64,000 bases of DNA from Quillaja saponaria. Taxonomy: Eukaryota; Streptophyta; Magnoliopsida; Fabales; Quillajaceae. Both the position numbers and the translations under genes were made by a program. The notes below the pieces were generated by a model. That model searched no databases. It worked only from the letters and a program-made list of their open reading frames with translations, and was not told the origin of the DNA. Below are positions 24,591 to 36,680 of this stretch, in pieces (within the stretch, counting starts at the first letter, position 1; each line of letters starts with the position of its first letter). The stretch lies in assembly GCA_029379385.1 (NCBI GenBank), contig CM055605.1, positions 19,007,001-19,071,000 of the forward strand, in the 5' to 3' direction.

Positions 24591-26961
24591 TGTGACATCC
24601 CACATGGAGTCATGACTGGTCGGAAGATTACGTAACCAATCCTTCGTAACCATGACTTCAAAACAAAGAAACAAATACGACTCTTAACTAAACCAATGCA
24701 TAAAAGTAAACTTTATGAAACATAAATTAACTATAACAATTTTTTACTGTAATATACATCAACTTACTAAAAATTTCGGCAAAGGTTTCTTGCAATGTGG
24801 AACATGCCCAAAATACTAACATGTAAATTCCTAGTTACATTCAACTAAATAACAACAAAGACAATATAATCAAGGAGCTCCGCTCCGTTAATATCACAAA
24901 CAGTAACAAATTGGCATTTATATAAACAACCATAATAACCCAACATCCTTATTGTGACTGCAAATTTTCATCCATTGGGTCTAAGTATGAGATCTTGAAA
25001 AAATACATTGTCATACTTTATCGGCAGGTCACGAGATAGGCGAAGCAATAGATTGAAATCTTGTTACTTAAAAAAATGTATTAGCAAAAGAGGTATGAGT
25101 GCCACGGACTCAATAAGTAAATAATGTACCCTGAAGGTACCAACATTAATCAAAACATAAGAACACATATCACTAGTTAATCTTATATAATCATGTTCAA
25201 GTCTTAATTCAATATTACACGTACGTACTCATAATCATCATAAAATCACAATTCACATAATTCATAAGATAGACAAAGCAATTGAAATGCTCATAATTCA
25301 TTATTTGAACTAAACAATCAAAACACTCAAAGCATACAAAGGGCCAACAGAGTAACTCAGCCCTGCATAAGAAATATCTCTCCCTATCGAGCATTTATGA
25401 GCCTGCATAACCAGTTATTCTCCTTACACAATCCATCCCACTATAGCTGAGTACTCAATTCTTTTTGAAACACTAATTAGAATCAAAATATCTTTAAATC
25501 CCAAATCAAAATATCATAGGTGCACTTGGATTTTAATTCCATAAATAAATATCATCTCAGAGAAAAAGTCACTTTGTTGGCCCTTATCAATCTCAAACAA
25601 TTTCAAATAACAAACATAATTCAAATAACTCAATGAAACACTACACTTGCTTAGTTTTTTATATAGCAAATATGTTCAAATACATGTACAATTACACATA
25701 ATAATCTAGCAACCAAAGAGCATGTAATCCGCTCACTGTTTACCGATCTTGTTCGTTACTTCTTCTTGCATTCACGTGTGTTGTTGACTCAATAACATTT
25801 TCTAAAGCTATAAGTAAAATTTTCAAGTATTACTTAGTTTGAAAATTTTATAGATTATAACCTTTTAATTACCAAAATCTAGAGTTATTAAGTTTCATGT
25901 ATTTATTTAAAGTTTACCCCTTTTAGACATTTTTACACTATCTTAAAGATATATTTGACTTCCACTTATACACTTAACCATATTTAACAAAACCAAGTTT
26001 AAACATTATTTTTAAGAAATTAACTATCTTTCTTATTTAGGCACTTCCCTAAAATTAGTTTTGAACCCACTCAAATCCTCACACGTGTATAAACAAGGCA
26101 CATATAAATTTTGGTTGTCAGAATAGGATTCTAATGCTTATAAAATTGTCATACTTGGAAATTCAATTATGAAACTTTCCAGTCTAATTCATCAAGATGT
26201 TAGGAATAATTCATCTATAGCACTCCACCCCTAACTCAACCTTTAAGACCCCCTAAGATCAGTTACATCAAAATAGTTTCAGTCAAAAACTGAAAATCAT
26301 AAAATTAAGACCTACACCACTCCATATTTGTCCTTTAATATGTTAAGAACAACTTTTATTTAGGGTCCTAAGTTAATTCAAACAATAAACCCTATCTAAG
26401 TCTTCCGGATTAACTGAAACTTGACAAAAATCCTGCATGAACCTAGTTGTGGTCCAACAGCTCTAATGATAAATATATCTCGAGTTAGGTTATGAAACTT
26501 TCCAGCTATCATCCCGAAGAAAATAAGCTACACTTCCTCTTTAGAAATATTTAATTAATTCATTCCCAAAAGCACCTGAAATACTAGATTTATGCAACTT
26601 ACAAAATATGTCCCTACTTCACTTCAATAACCACTTCAAAGTTAATTTCCATGATTTCTAAATTATACATAATTACACCAAGCAAACATATTTCTTGAAA
26701 ATTAAATCTTGTTAACCCTTTATCAGAATATCTTAAAATAAAGTTAATTAGTTCGATATCATTTTTCTTTTTAGCTATATAATTTATCAAACCTAGGTAA
26801 ATCAACTTCTACATATATGTTAACACTTAATTTCTTTTAGACACATTGTTGAATACTTTGAAAACGTATTTAGTTTCCATTTGTGTGTATGTATTTGTAT
26901 ATACATATACGTCAAGAATTCAACACAACTCTTTCTTTTCATATTACTTATATCCCAACTT
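24591..26961 (-). repeat. 5' LTR of family S element, truncated
   Basis: Matches the 3' LTR from TGTGACATCC (24591) to about 26560. From there to about 26961 it matches another member of the family (50680-50850 in copy 4). The outer end expected to read GGTTATGACA is absent; the PMD ORF begins instead. Confidence 0.7.
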
Positions 26962-27341
26962 TGAAATGTATAAGTCTCCTATCAGCATCTCTCAACTAAA
27001 ACTGTAATCAAGTGTCAATCTATCTGAATGAACTTGAGTCTCATTATTCTATAAAATTCGACCATACGAATGTAATTCACGATCTGTTCATCAAGCTCTT
27101 AATATACGAGACTGACGATAGCTTCTCTACGTTGTACCAGTAGTGTTGTGTCATCCTGATCATCATAAAAGATGTTTATATTATGGAATTGAAATATAAA
27201 AAATAATAAAAGGTAATCAATATAATAATTTAATGAATATGATGTAATTTATATACCTTTGATGAGGCATATAATCTATCAGAATGATAGGTGTCTTGAA
27301 GATAGAAGACAAAACAATCTAGAGGATATTGCTCCATTAAT
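26962..27341 (-). pseudogene. MULE PMD ORF, N-terminal half
   Basis: Two exon-like blocks. Block 1 (27257-27341) has acceptor CAG before ATTAATGG and donor GTATAT, and encodes YPLDCFVFYLQDTYHSDRLY, like the 'L..Q..HRS...W' opening of PMD proteins. Block 2 (about 26962-27155) encodes REAIVSLVY, a stop, NYIRMVEFYRIMRLKFIQID, another stop, then HLITVLVERC and ETYTF. This is the PMD block usually read as 'GF...(I/L)...DW.LI.ALVERWRPETHTF'. The frame breaks off right after ETYTF where the LTR retrotransposon starts and continues beyond 18270. It lies about 300 bp downstream of the transposase, on the same strand. Confidence 0.75.
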
Positions 27342-27631
27342 CTGTATGACATAAAACAAACAATTTTAGTGTATATGTATATCAATTTTTAGTGTTTTAT
27401 TAATTAAAAATAAAATACCTTGAAGTGGTGGGGGTTTTGGCAGACCCCTATCTGTTTATTAATATCAAAAAAACTAATATAAGAGATGAAGGGGACTTAA
27501 ACCTAAACCCCAGATAAGGAAAAACTGAAAACATGCTTTTAGTTTACAATCAATATAAAATTAAAGTTAAACTAAATTGAAAGTTTTTTTCCTTTACAAG
27601 GAATACAAATTAAAGCAACATTAACTAAAAA

Positions 27632-29121
27632 CCTAATTTTGTATGTGCGAACCAGAACCTTGTGTATTATTAGGACATCTTATTCGATTGTGCCTCTCGA
27701 GACCACATATTCTATAACTTTGTTTCCTAATATTTTCAACCAAATCTATCTTATTAGGCATACCTGTAGATTGCGGCCTATCCTTTTGTTGCAATTATCT
27801 CACGTCAAGAAATACTCGAGGAAACCAAAATTCAGGCTATAAATCATCGTGTATCAAAGGCATGAATTGTGGACTGTATACCAATTGTTGATTATCAAGC
27901 ATATACCATTCGACATACTGTTTCTGGTTGATGTGTTGTTATGCACAACACGCTTATAACATGCGAGCATATTGGATTCATAATGGAAGTGATCTCTTAT
28001 CATCCTGCACAATACCATTTCTGGGCATATTAGGTTCTTTCATGATTTTATTTTCATAAACTTAGCAATTATACTCTTATTGAGATTATAATGATCCATT
28101 GACATGCCCGTATAAACACAGATGTGAGGTACATCTATCTTACTTATCATAAATTTTTAAGGTTTTTTTTATTGAGATGGGCTCGCAAATTCCACTTACA
28201 TCCCTTATCTTTTATTTTACGATCGATATCCCAAATCTCCTTTGATGACTTATTCACTTTGAATGCCACATGGTTCTTTATGTGCCAATACTTCATGGTG
28301 TTTTTAAGTTTCACTTTCGTATTGAAAAATTGTCCATTATGAAAATAACCATGCAACTTCTAGTATTAAGACGTCATATTAAAAGTGTCTGCTGCGAATG
28401 CCTCCTCAATGTTAGTGTCAATTAAGAAGGAGTTCAGGACATATTTGCTTAATAAATCATCTTCTTCCTCTTCGATAAAATCCTCATCATCAACATCAGC
28501 ATCAAAATCCAGGTTATCACATCACTATCATCCTGTTATGGATCAATGGCATAAGGATCTTCAAAACAGGTTTCAGGATCAATGGTATGAGGATCGTCAA
28601 AATAGGATGGTTCCGAGTTTAACATCAGAGATGGAAACCATTAAGATAACGATGTCTATTGTATAATTAGAAATAGTGTCAAATCTATCTTGCGATGCAT
28701 ATGCATTGGCAACTAATTAGGATTCATCATGACTAAGATTTAGAGGTCCTGGTAGACCCTGAACTATGTTTTTCTCCAAGTAAAGCTCCAAGCAAAATCC
28801 AAGACCTTGCAGATTAGCATGTCTGAACATGACCTTTAAATCATCATCATCTACTTTAATTGGACTATACCAAGTTGAATTATTTAATGCATTTATAAAT
28901 CAACAAATGATGCTAAGATACTTGGTTTTCTAGCTAACCTTTAAGGCTTTGTAAAAACGAGCATGAAATTGGTCATATTCGATACTTATCAACATCCTAA
29001 TACATTTAACGAGAGGTGAACTATATTCAAAACCTTTTGACCCAGTTGTGATATCATCATTCATATAACACATAATCATTATGTGATCCATGATGTGGTT
29101 TGTTCCTTTAAAAAGTCTCAA
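27632..29121 (-). pseudogene. Mutator-like transposase, internally deleted
   Basis: Remnant of a MuDR/Jittery-type transposase. From 29121 down: HIMIMCYMNDDITTGSKGFEYSS, VKCIRMLISIEYDQF and LKVMFRHANLQGLG, a PB1-like N-terminal region; an acidic linker (DEDFIEEEEDD, about 28450); then the Mutator DNA-binding domain FNTKVKLKNTMKYWHIKNH, KDKGCKWNLRA (28147-28356) and HICVYTGMSMDHYNLNKSII (about 28060-28120). The DDE catalytic core expected next is absent. The frame resumes in the region after the SWIM finger (YMLDNQQLVYS, PEFWFPRV) and ends with the knuckle CGLERHNRIRCP at about 27640-27690. Stops and frameshifts throughout. The second ORF (PMD) follows. Confidence 0.8.
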
Positions 29122-29149
29122 ATTAGCATGAAATTACTACCTAATTTAC

Positions 29150-30660
29150 TGCAAAAACACTAAATATAATAATTATGAAATTAATTTCCATCAAACTATT
29201 AATAACTTGTTTTCATTATCACTAATTAATTATTTCAACAAACTTACCTATTATAATAAAATACAAATCTCATTAATTATTATCTAATAAAACATGTAAA
29301 ACTATTCACTTAGTAATACTAATCATAAATTTTCTAATAAAACTACAAAAAATATTGACTTAGTAATACTAATTATAATAGCATTACTCATTATCACTAA
29401 TTAATTATTTCAACATATTCCTATTATGATAAAATATCTAATAATAATAATAAAAGTAATAATGTTTATTTTCATTACTTTTCTAACAAAACTATATAAA
29501 AAATACATTATTTATAAAAACTACATATTTATCAAAATAAGTAATTAAAATAAAATTCCTAACCATAACCGTAAAATAAACATTAAATTTACTTATTATA
29601 ATTAAAATTCTAATTTGGAAATGTTACATACATATCACATCCACACAATAATAAATACAATTGGCATGGATCTTTAATTTCTAATTCTAATTTTAAAATA
29701 TTATACAAAATTTCATAATAACTAATTTAAGTAAATCTATAACTCTAATGATATTTAATTTTATTTATCACTATTTATAATATCATTTACTCATTATCAC
29801 TAATTAATTATTTCAACATATTCCTATTATGATAAAATATCTAATAATAATAATAAAAATAACAATATTTGTATTCATTACTTTTCTAACAAAACTACAT
29901 AAAAAATATTTATTACCCCTTTTCATAATAATAAGGTAAGCTTGGGTTTAATAGCTCAGAACACCATTGAAGAGAGTATTGAAGTTGCTGGAGAAGAATA
30001 AGCAAATTGCAGGTGAAGAACGGGTGCAAACAATACGAGGACCCTAAGAGTGGATGATCTACGAGCACTTTGCAGGTGTTAGATACTAATGAATAAGATT
30101 GTTAGATTGTAATTTTTTTTTTTTTTTTGGTTTTTTTAAATCATTATGTTGAGCTTTTGTTGATGCCCAATTTGGAGTTTGTAACATGCAAGAAGGCAAA
30201 GATTTTAACGTCATGAGCCAAATTGTTTAGCAGAAAGGTTTCAATTTCCAGCCCACTAACTTTGGCACTACCATTTTTTGAAATGAAAATGTCCAGGCTG
30301 AAAAATTTTCAGCTGCAAAATAGCTTGGGGTCTAATTGAAAACATTCAATAAAATTATGGGTAAAAACATAAATTTATTAGGGTTAAACATAAATAACAA
30401 CTTTAATTGGCAAGTTTTTCTTGCAGGTAAAAAAAACTCTTTACCTGCTGATTTATCATCATTTCTATTCAACATTTGTCATTTTATGGGTATTTAATAC
30501 CCAACAAAGAGAATGGGATATTGCATAGTTCACAGATAAATAGATGACAAAATGAAAAACAAAAAATCTAAATTTTGATATGGTAATTTTTTTAAATTGG
30601 TGTAACCCTAAAACAAATATTTTAATTTTTTTTTATTGATTAAAGATGTAGCATTCTAAA
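29150..30660. other. AT-rich region with dispersed repeats
   Basis: A ~60-bp unit (cattatcactaattaattat...) occurs at 29214, 29389 and 29792; the last two copies match over about 120 bp. No coding seen. The missing 5' end of the MULE should lie here or beyond, but was not recognised. Confidence 0.5.
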
Positions 30661-30663
30661 CCA

Positions 30664-30893
30664 AGAGGGTGGGCAAAATGATCATTTTTTACACCCTTAA
30701 TGAGAATATTTTAACTTTTGTTTTTTTTCATCAATACGGGAAACATATTCCCACCCAAAGAGGGTGGGTAAAATGATCATTTTTTTACACCCTTAATGAG
30801 AATATTTTAACTTTTTTTTTTTTTTCATCAATACGGGAAACATATTCCCACCCAAAGAGGGTGGGCAAAATGATCATTTTTTCCACCCTTAAT
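30664..30893. repeat. ~96-bp tandem repeat, 2.4 copies
   Basis: Units starting agagggtggg at 30664, 30759 and 30856 (spacing 95 and 97) are nearly identical, differing mainly in T-run length. Confidence 0.9.
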
Positions 30894-30964
30894 GCTGCAG
30901 AAAAACAAGTCTCCCTTTTCACACCTAATACTACTAGTGGTTGATCAACCAAATTTCTTATAAA

Positions 30965-31036
30965 ATGCTCAATAGCCTATGTAGACTTGAAGGAGAGTCA
31001 ATGCTCAATAGCCTATGTAGACTTGAAGGAGAGTCA
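30965..31036. repeat. Perfect 36-bp tandem duplication
   Basis: Two identical 36-bp units, 30965-31000 and 31001-31036, beginning atgctcaatagcc. Confidence 0.95.
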
Positions 31037-31687
31037 ACCCTTACAAGGACAGACAGGTGCCGCTGGGCCAAGAGGCCACATGATGGTGTGTAACTTTGTT
31101 CTATTGCTATATTACTGAAAGTTTTATAATCGCAAGTTCATATTGTTTTAGGAGGTATTTCATGGCACACTTTCAGTGGTTTAGTTCCACATTCTTTTGA
31201 TAAGGAATGAGACCCTGGATAGCTTATGAGTTATGCTGTTGTTTCTTGTCTCGGGCAAACTTACATAGAAACTTTGGATTAAGGATCAACGGTCTTGCTT
31301 ATGATAGAATGATAGAGTCTAGCCTATAGTTTCTGTAACAGGTTTCTGTTTTAGATGCAAATTGTTTCTCTTGAAAAAAGGATATTAGGACATTGATCAT
31401 CTGTTTGTTTTATTCTCTAGAAACGTTAAGTTTAAGCAAAGCCTATGCTCAAGGGAAAAGCCTCAAGTTGCAGCCTATTGAAAGTTAAAATAAGAGTGTG
31501 TTTGGATACAATTTTTTTTAGACAATTCATTTTAAATGAATTTTAATTGAAATAACTTAAGTGATACTTGAAATGGAAAATCTTGTGGACATTTTGTTAT
31601 CACCATGATTCATCCAATTGCTACTCTTCCGCAGCCAGCAAAAAGAAACAGAGGGCTTCCTCAAGCATCCTCCTCATTTTTCTTTTC
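31037..31687. other. No recognised gene
   Basis: No coding similarity. The sequence 'gtgtgtttggataca' at about 31497 is a common start of plant MITEs, but no partner end was found. Confidence 0.35.
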
Positions 31688-33816
31688 TTATGATTGGGCT
31701 CAAAGTTACAGATAATAGAATTCCAACAAATTTGAAAGTTGCATTATTTTTTTTTGCTTTACCCTATAGCAATTATGATAATATTATTTAAAAATAAATA
31801 TATCTAGAACATAAGATTTTTAATTGTAATCTATTGGTAAACATTTTATTATTATTGTTATTATTTTTAAAAGAATGACTATGCTACTTCAAATCGAATC
31901 ATTTGTTACTTATAGTCTTTTACTCCAATTATTAAAAAATTTCATTGTCAATCATATATTGATGCTTATATGTTAATTCGTTGATAGGGTTAACCATTTT
32001 TTTTAGTGACTCAGATTTCACCAAAATGATGGTTTGTGGTCATGTTCTTGGACTTTATTTGGTATTGGTTAGTTTTGTTTAGTCGAGGCCAGTGAGTGAT
32101 AATTACAACATGTGACACAGTTTTAAAACTCTAGTATGATTTTTTTTATTTTTTAAAGTAAATAATCCTTTTTCATTAGAGTCTAATTTCAAAAACATAC
32201 ATTTTTGAAGTTTATATTTGAGTTTTGAACATTGAGATATTATATATGTTTTATTATTTAGGTTTATTGATTTGTAAAATCTCTTACTTTTAAGAGAGTA
32301 TTTAAAGTTAGAAACTAATTGTTTTTGATTTTATATTTGCGTCTATATTAGTTAATTTTGAGATAAACATTGAGTAAGTGCATATATGTCCGTTAAAACT
32401 AACAAACTGAACCAACCGAAATCAAAATTTTGATTTGGTCTCGATTCCTGATATATATCGGTTCCATTTCAGTTAAGAAACTGACATTTCAGTAGCGGTT
32501 AGTATTATAGGTCGGTTCCAACCGAAACCGAAACCAAATTTGACATATATACATATTTTGTTTGTATCCCAGCCCATCCCGGCCATTCTCTTAACTATTT
32601 TGAGCCCATTTCATTTTTTCAACTTCCTATCACTTTAGCCCATTTCACTTTTCAGCCTTCCTTTCTAACCTTCTCTTCACTCTCACGATTCACTTTGCAC
32701 ACTTTACACGCTTCACACTTTCTCTTTCTGTCCCCCAATTCCAAACACTGAAAGCGAAAGTCTCAATCCTGCCTTAACTGTTCATCAACTGCCACCAGCT
32801 CGGCATAAGGAGAAAAAGCACCAGTTCAGGCTTCACGGGCTCACGGTCACGGCTTCATCAGCTCGGCAGCAGCCTCTCACGGCCTCACCATACATCCCTT
32901 CAAGACTTGTAGAGTTGCAGCAGCTAGCAGAGGTGAATAGGTGATCTTTACGTGTAGATAATTTTTGTCTTGCCTTCATCATTACGTTCTTTTCAGCCTC
33001 TCAACTCTCAAGCTCTCTGATTTGCAAGCTTAGGTACTCTCAAGCTCTCAACTTTCAATCTCTCTGTTTTGTAATATCTTTAGTATAGAAATTTATGTAC
33101 GTAGTAACTTCTTGCTAAATTGAGGTGTTGTATTATGGAGTATGGACCATGGTGTCACTTAGGCCTTAGCTGGTTCTGTTACCATCAATGTCACGGTTTG
33201 GAAATTGCAATGGTATTGGTACTGTTAACGTGCCTCTGTTTCAAGTACTTTCAATAGCTAGGGATAGAAATATATAGATAGGTACATACATATATATAAG
33301 TGAATGTATGGACTAATAAAGCTTTGAATTCATGTTTATGTTTTAACCTCTGTGATTCGTTTATTTTTTGTCCCAAATGAAATTTAACATTCAATAATGG
33401 AGAAGTACTTTAGAATTACAAAAGGGGTTAATTTAAAAGGGATAAAGAACAAAAATAATAATGTAATAATAATTATTATTTTTGTACAATACAATTTGGA
33501 ATTATTGACAACCTAATTAATCAATGATTAGTCCACAAGCAACTTTTATTTTTCCTTTTAATTTTTTTAGAGATTAATTTCATTTGTCGGCATTATAGGG
33601 CTTTTGTATAATATAATATTATGGGGATTGTCAAAGGGATCAATTAAAGCAGTACATATATTATGTCATTCTCTACCACAATAACTGAAAATTCTATATA
33701 ATGTACATGTATGACGGATACAAATTATTATTTCTTTTGTTAAGTGGTTGTGTCTTGTGTGATTGACTATTTGTTTTTGTTTTTTTTTGTTTTTTTTTAC
33801 GTAATGCAGGCATAAT

Positions 33817-35914
33817 ATGGAAAAAATAAATGAAGATGAAGACTTAAACGAGATTCTTGATGAAGCAGAAACAATTCCCCCTCAATGTGAAATAAGAAGA
33901 ATTGCTAAGCTGGAGGCTTTCTTGAAAAATAAGAAATTTGTGATATGGAGTGAATTTGAGCTTATCCCTTCATCATTGGAAGGTTTGGATCCTCATCCTG
34001 ATGCTATATGCAATCATTATCGTAAAGTAGTTAAATGTCATACTAGGAAAGATGGCATTGGTGCAATGAATAATCATCTACTTGTCTGTAAAAAATAAAA
34101 GATGAAAATGAAAAAAAAAATGACAATTAGGTATAGATGATATGTTAAACAAGAAAACTAGTGATGCTCTCAAGAACAAATACAAAGTAAATGGTGTCGA
34201 TGATGTGAGGAAAGTTATAGTTGAGTACATCATTCTTAGGGAATTGTTATTAAAGCATGTTGAGTCTTATGCATTTCAGAGGCTTCTATTTGATCTAGTT
34301 CCATGGCATGAGTGTCCATCTCGACGAGCATTGCTAGGGAGATTTGGGAATGTTACATTAATGAGAAAAATAAATTGAGAAGCATGTTAACTAGAACAAG
34401 ACAAAGGGTTTGTCTAATTACTGATACTTAGACATCCAATCAAAATCTTAACTACAAGGCTTTAACTGTGTATTTTATTGATGATGAATGAACCTTGCAT
34501 AAAAGAATCCTCAATTTCTATAATAATGGTGGTTATACGGGTGATGAGATAGGCAAGGCCATTGAGAATTGTCTTTTAGCATGGGGGATTGAGAGGGTGT
34601 TTACTATTACAGTGGACAGTGCTAGTGCCAACACAGTAGCTTTACGATACTTGAAAAGAAAATTAAGTAGATGGGGGGAGCAATATTAGAGGGAGAGTTC
34701 ATGCATATGAGATGTTGTGCTTATATCTTGAACTTAGTTATTTCAAATGGAATCTAGGAATTGCAGTCTTCAGCTTCTGCAATTCGAAATGTAGTAATGT
34801 TAGGTCTTCTCCATCTAGGAGTGCACGATTTGTCAAGTTAGTGGAAAGTGAGAAAGTTCAAAGCAAAGGATTTGTGTGCCTTGATGTTCCAACTAGATGG
34901 AACTTCATTTATTTGATGCTTGATTGTGCCTTAACTATTGTGAGATTTCTCATAGTATTCCATAATATTATTTTGAGTTTTCCAGGAGCCTTGTATGTTA
35001 CAATAAAATTGGGCAAGTGAAAATGCAATTGACTAAGTTATGTCAAGTGAAAAATGATGATGTCTTATAAAGGATGCCGAAGAGCATGAAGCTAAAATTT
35101 GATAAGTATTAGGATAATATAGAGAAAATTAACCCATTGATGTTCATTTCAGTTGTCCTTGATCCTTGCTATAAGCTTGGATCTCTAAGATATATCTTTG
35201 ACACTACTTATCCATTCGATGTTGCAATGGATATGGAGTATAATGTTAAGGAGCAGTTAATGAGATTGTATAATGCTTATAGAGCTGAGGTTTGGGTTCC
35301 TTCAAATGATGAGTCCAAACTTGGTAGACATGGTGAATCTAATATTGCAGTTGATGGAAGTCAAGTCCTCTTTTGAAGATGTGTTGAGATCATGGAGGAG
35401 CCAAGTCAACAAGAGGTATAGGACTGATTAAGTAGCTAAATCAGAGATATAACTGTACTTGGATAAGGATGTTATCCTTGAGGAGGATGGTTTTGATATT
35501 CTTCTATGGTGGAAGGCTAATTCAAGCAAATTTAAGGTTTATCATTGGTTGCCCATGATGTATTAGCAATCCTAGTTTGCACTATAGTTTCTGAATTTGT
35601 TTTTACCATTGGCAATCATATTCTAAATGATTTTTGAAGTTCATTACATTGGGAGACTGTCGAATGACTTATATGCTTGCAAAATTGGCTAGGTCCTACC
35701 ACTTTTACTATTGAAAGTAAAGAAATTTTAAAAGAACTCATACAATCAAAAGAGATTGCTGCATGTATTTAAATTTGTAGTTTAGTAATTTTCTTTTTAG
35801 TTTAAATACTTTATGGTGTAATTGACTTATTGTATTTTTTTTGTTTCTTTCTAACAGAGTCTTCAACTTCAATCAACAAGCATAAGTCTCCTATGATACT
35901 TGATGATAAGTAGA
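33817..35914 (+). pseudogene. hAT transposase (BED-finger) remnant
   Basis: Preceded by a GC-richer leader (32640-32935) and an intron ending 'atgcag' at 33809, then ATG at 33817. In order: an acidic N-terminus; a BED-type finger (FVIWSEFEL, CNHY, HLLVCKK at 33930-34098) in which the second Cys of C-x2-C is Tyr; a conserved helix (VRKVIVEYIILRELL, 34200-34260); the RNase H-like core with LITDT, a stop where SNQN follows, LNYKALTVYFIDD and ITVDSASANTV (34415-34640); and the C-terminal dimerisation region (DILLWWKANSSKF at about 35500, TIGNHILNDF-stop-SSLHWETVE, LICLQNWLG at 35590-35695). A last short exon with acceptor 'aacag' encodes ESSTSINKHK and ends at TAG 35914. Stops and frameshifts make it inactive. 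Confidence 0.85.
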
Positions 35915-36230
35915 TGTGAGTTTTCTTATTGTTTTAAGCATTTTAATTATTTTTGCACTTTGGTATTGTTTTAGGATTTTTATCTTCATTCTTCATTTTG
36001 ATTAGTTGTGCATCATTATTGGTGACACTTCCTTTTAGTTAGTTGTGCATCATTTATTTTCACTTGTTTACATTATTATGGTTTGTTGATGATTCTATAC
36101 TTGTTCCTTGTTTTTTAAACTATTGTGCTTTTATCTATGCACCATGCAGGCCAATGCTTTGGATGTTGTAATGGGTAAAAAGGAAGGAAGAATGAAGTGT
36201 AGTGAACATTTGCTTTTTAAAAACTATTGT

Positions 36231-36232
<2 letters not shown>

Positions 36233-36273
<41 letters not shown>
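36233..36273. repeat. Run of 41 T
   Basis: Uninterrupted T41. It is flanked by the identical 12-mer AAAACTATTGTG at 36220-36231 and 36274-36285. Confidence 0.9.
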
Positions 36274-36278
<5 letters not shown>

Positions 36279-36339
36279 TATTGTGCTTAACACTTTAAAT
36301 TTAGTTGATGACTTGCTGTGAACATTTGATCATAAATCT

Positions 36340-36680
36340 TTTGTGATGAATTTTATCATGCTTGCTTTTTTATTTTATTTGGTTGAATTTTGTTATAATG
36401 TAATGCATGAATTTTATTATGCTTGCTTTTGTGATCATTAATCATTAGAGAACCTATCAACTTGTATTTGTTAGAGTGTTGCTTTTACATGACGTGATTC
36501 ATTTTAATATGCTTGCTTTTATTTTATTTGGTTGATTTTTGTTATAATGCGGTGCAGGAATTTTATTATGCTTGCTTTTGTGATCATCAATCATTAGAGA
36601 ATCTATCAACTTGTATTTGTTAGAGTGTTGCTTTTACAGGACATGATTCATTTTAATATGCTTGCTTTTATTTTAAGTGT
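36340..36680. repeat. ~150-bp tandem repeat, 2 copies plus
   Basis: Units starting cttgcttttt at 36361, 36512 and 36661 (spacing 151 and 149). They lie within the 3' non-coding part of the hAT element. Confidence 0.85.

Larger units (their letters stand above)
18271..26961 (-). mobile_element. Family S LTR retrotransposon, non-autonomous
   Basis: On the minus strand: 5' LTR 26961-24591, primer site 24590-24576, interior of about 3.3 kb, polypurine tract 21261-21275, 3' LTR 21260-18271. The two LTRs match in order over about 2 kb. The interior has no recognisable gag, protease, RT or integrase. Only the very 3' end (gttgaaattcaggatgaatttc... just before the polypurine tract) looks like the end of a plant Gypsy pol. 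It therefore resembles a large non-autonomous (LARD-like) Gypsy derivative. It is inserted in the PMD ORF. The distal end of the 5' LTR is missing, so no clean target duplication can be shown. Confidence 0.75.

Noticed and set aside
28385..28666. Ser-rich plus-strand open frame of 93 codons
   Set aside because: It is the antisense of the acidic linker of the MULE transposase on the minus strand.
29214..29860. Regularly placed repeats, possible CRISPR-like array
   Set aside because: Only three copies with unequal spacing (175 and 403 bp) in eukaryotic AT-rich DNA.
29930..30070. Possible short exon (gaagttgctggagaagaat...)
   Set aside because: Stops in the plausible frames and no similarity recognised.
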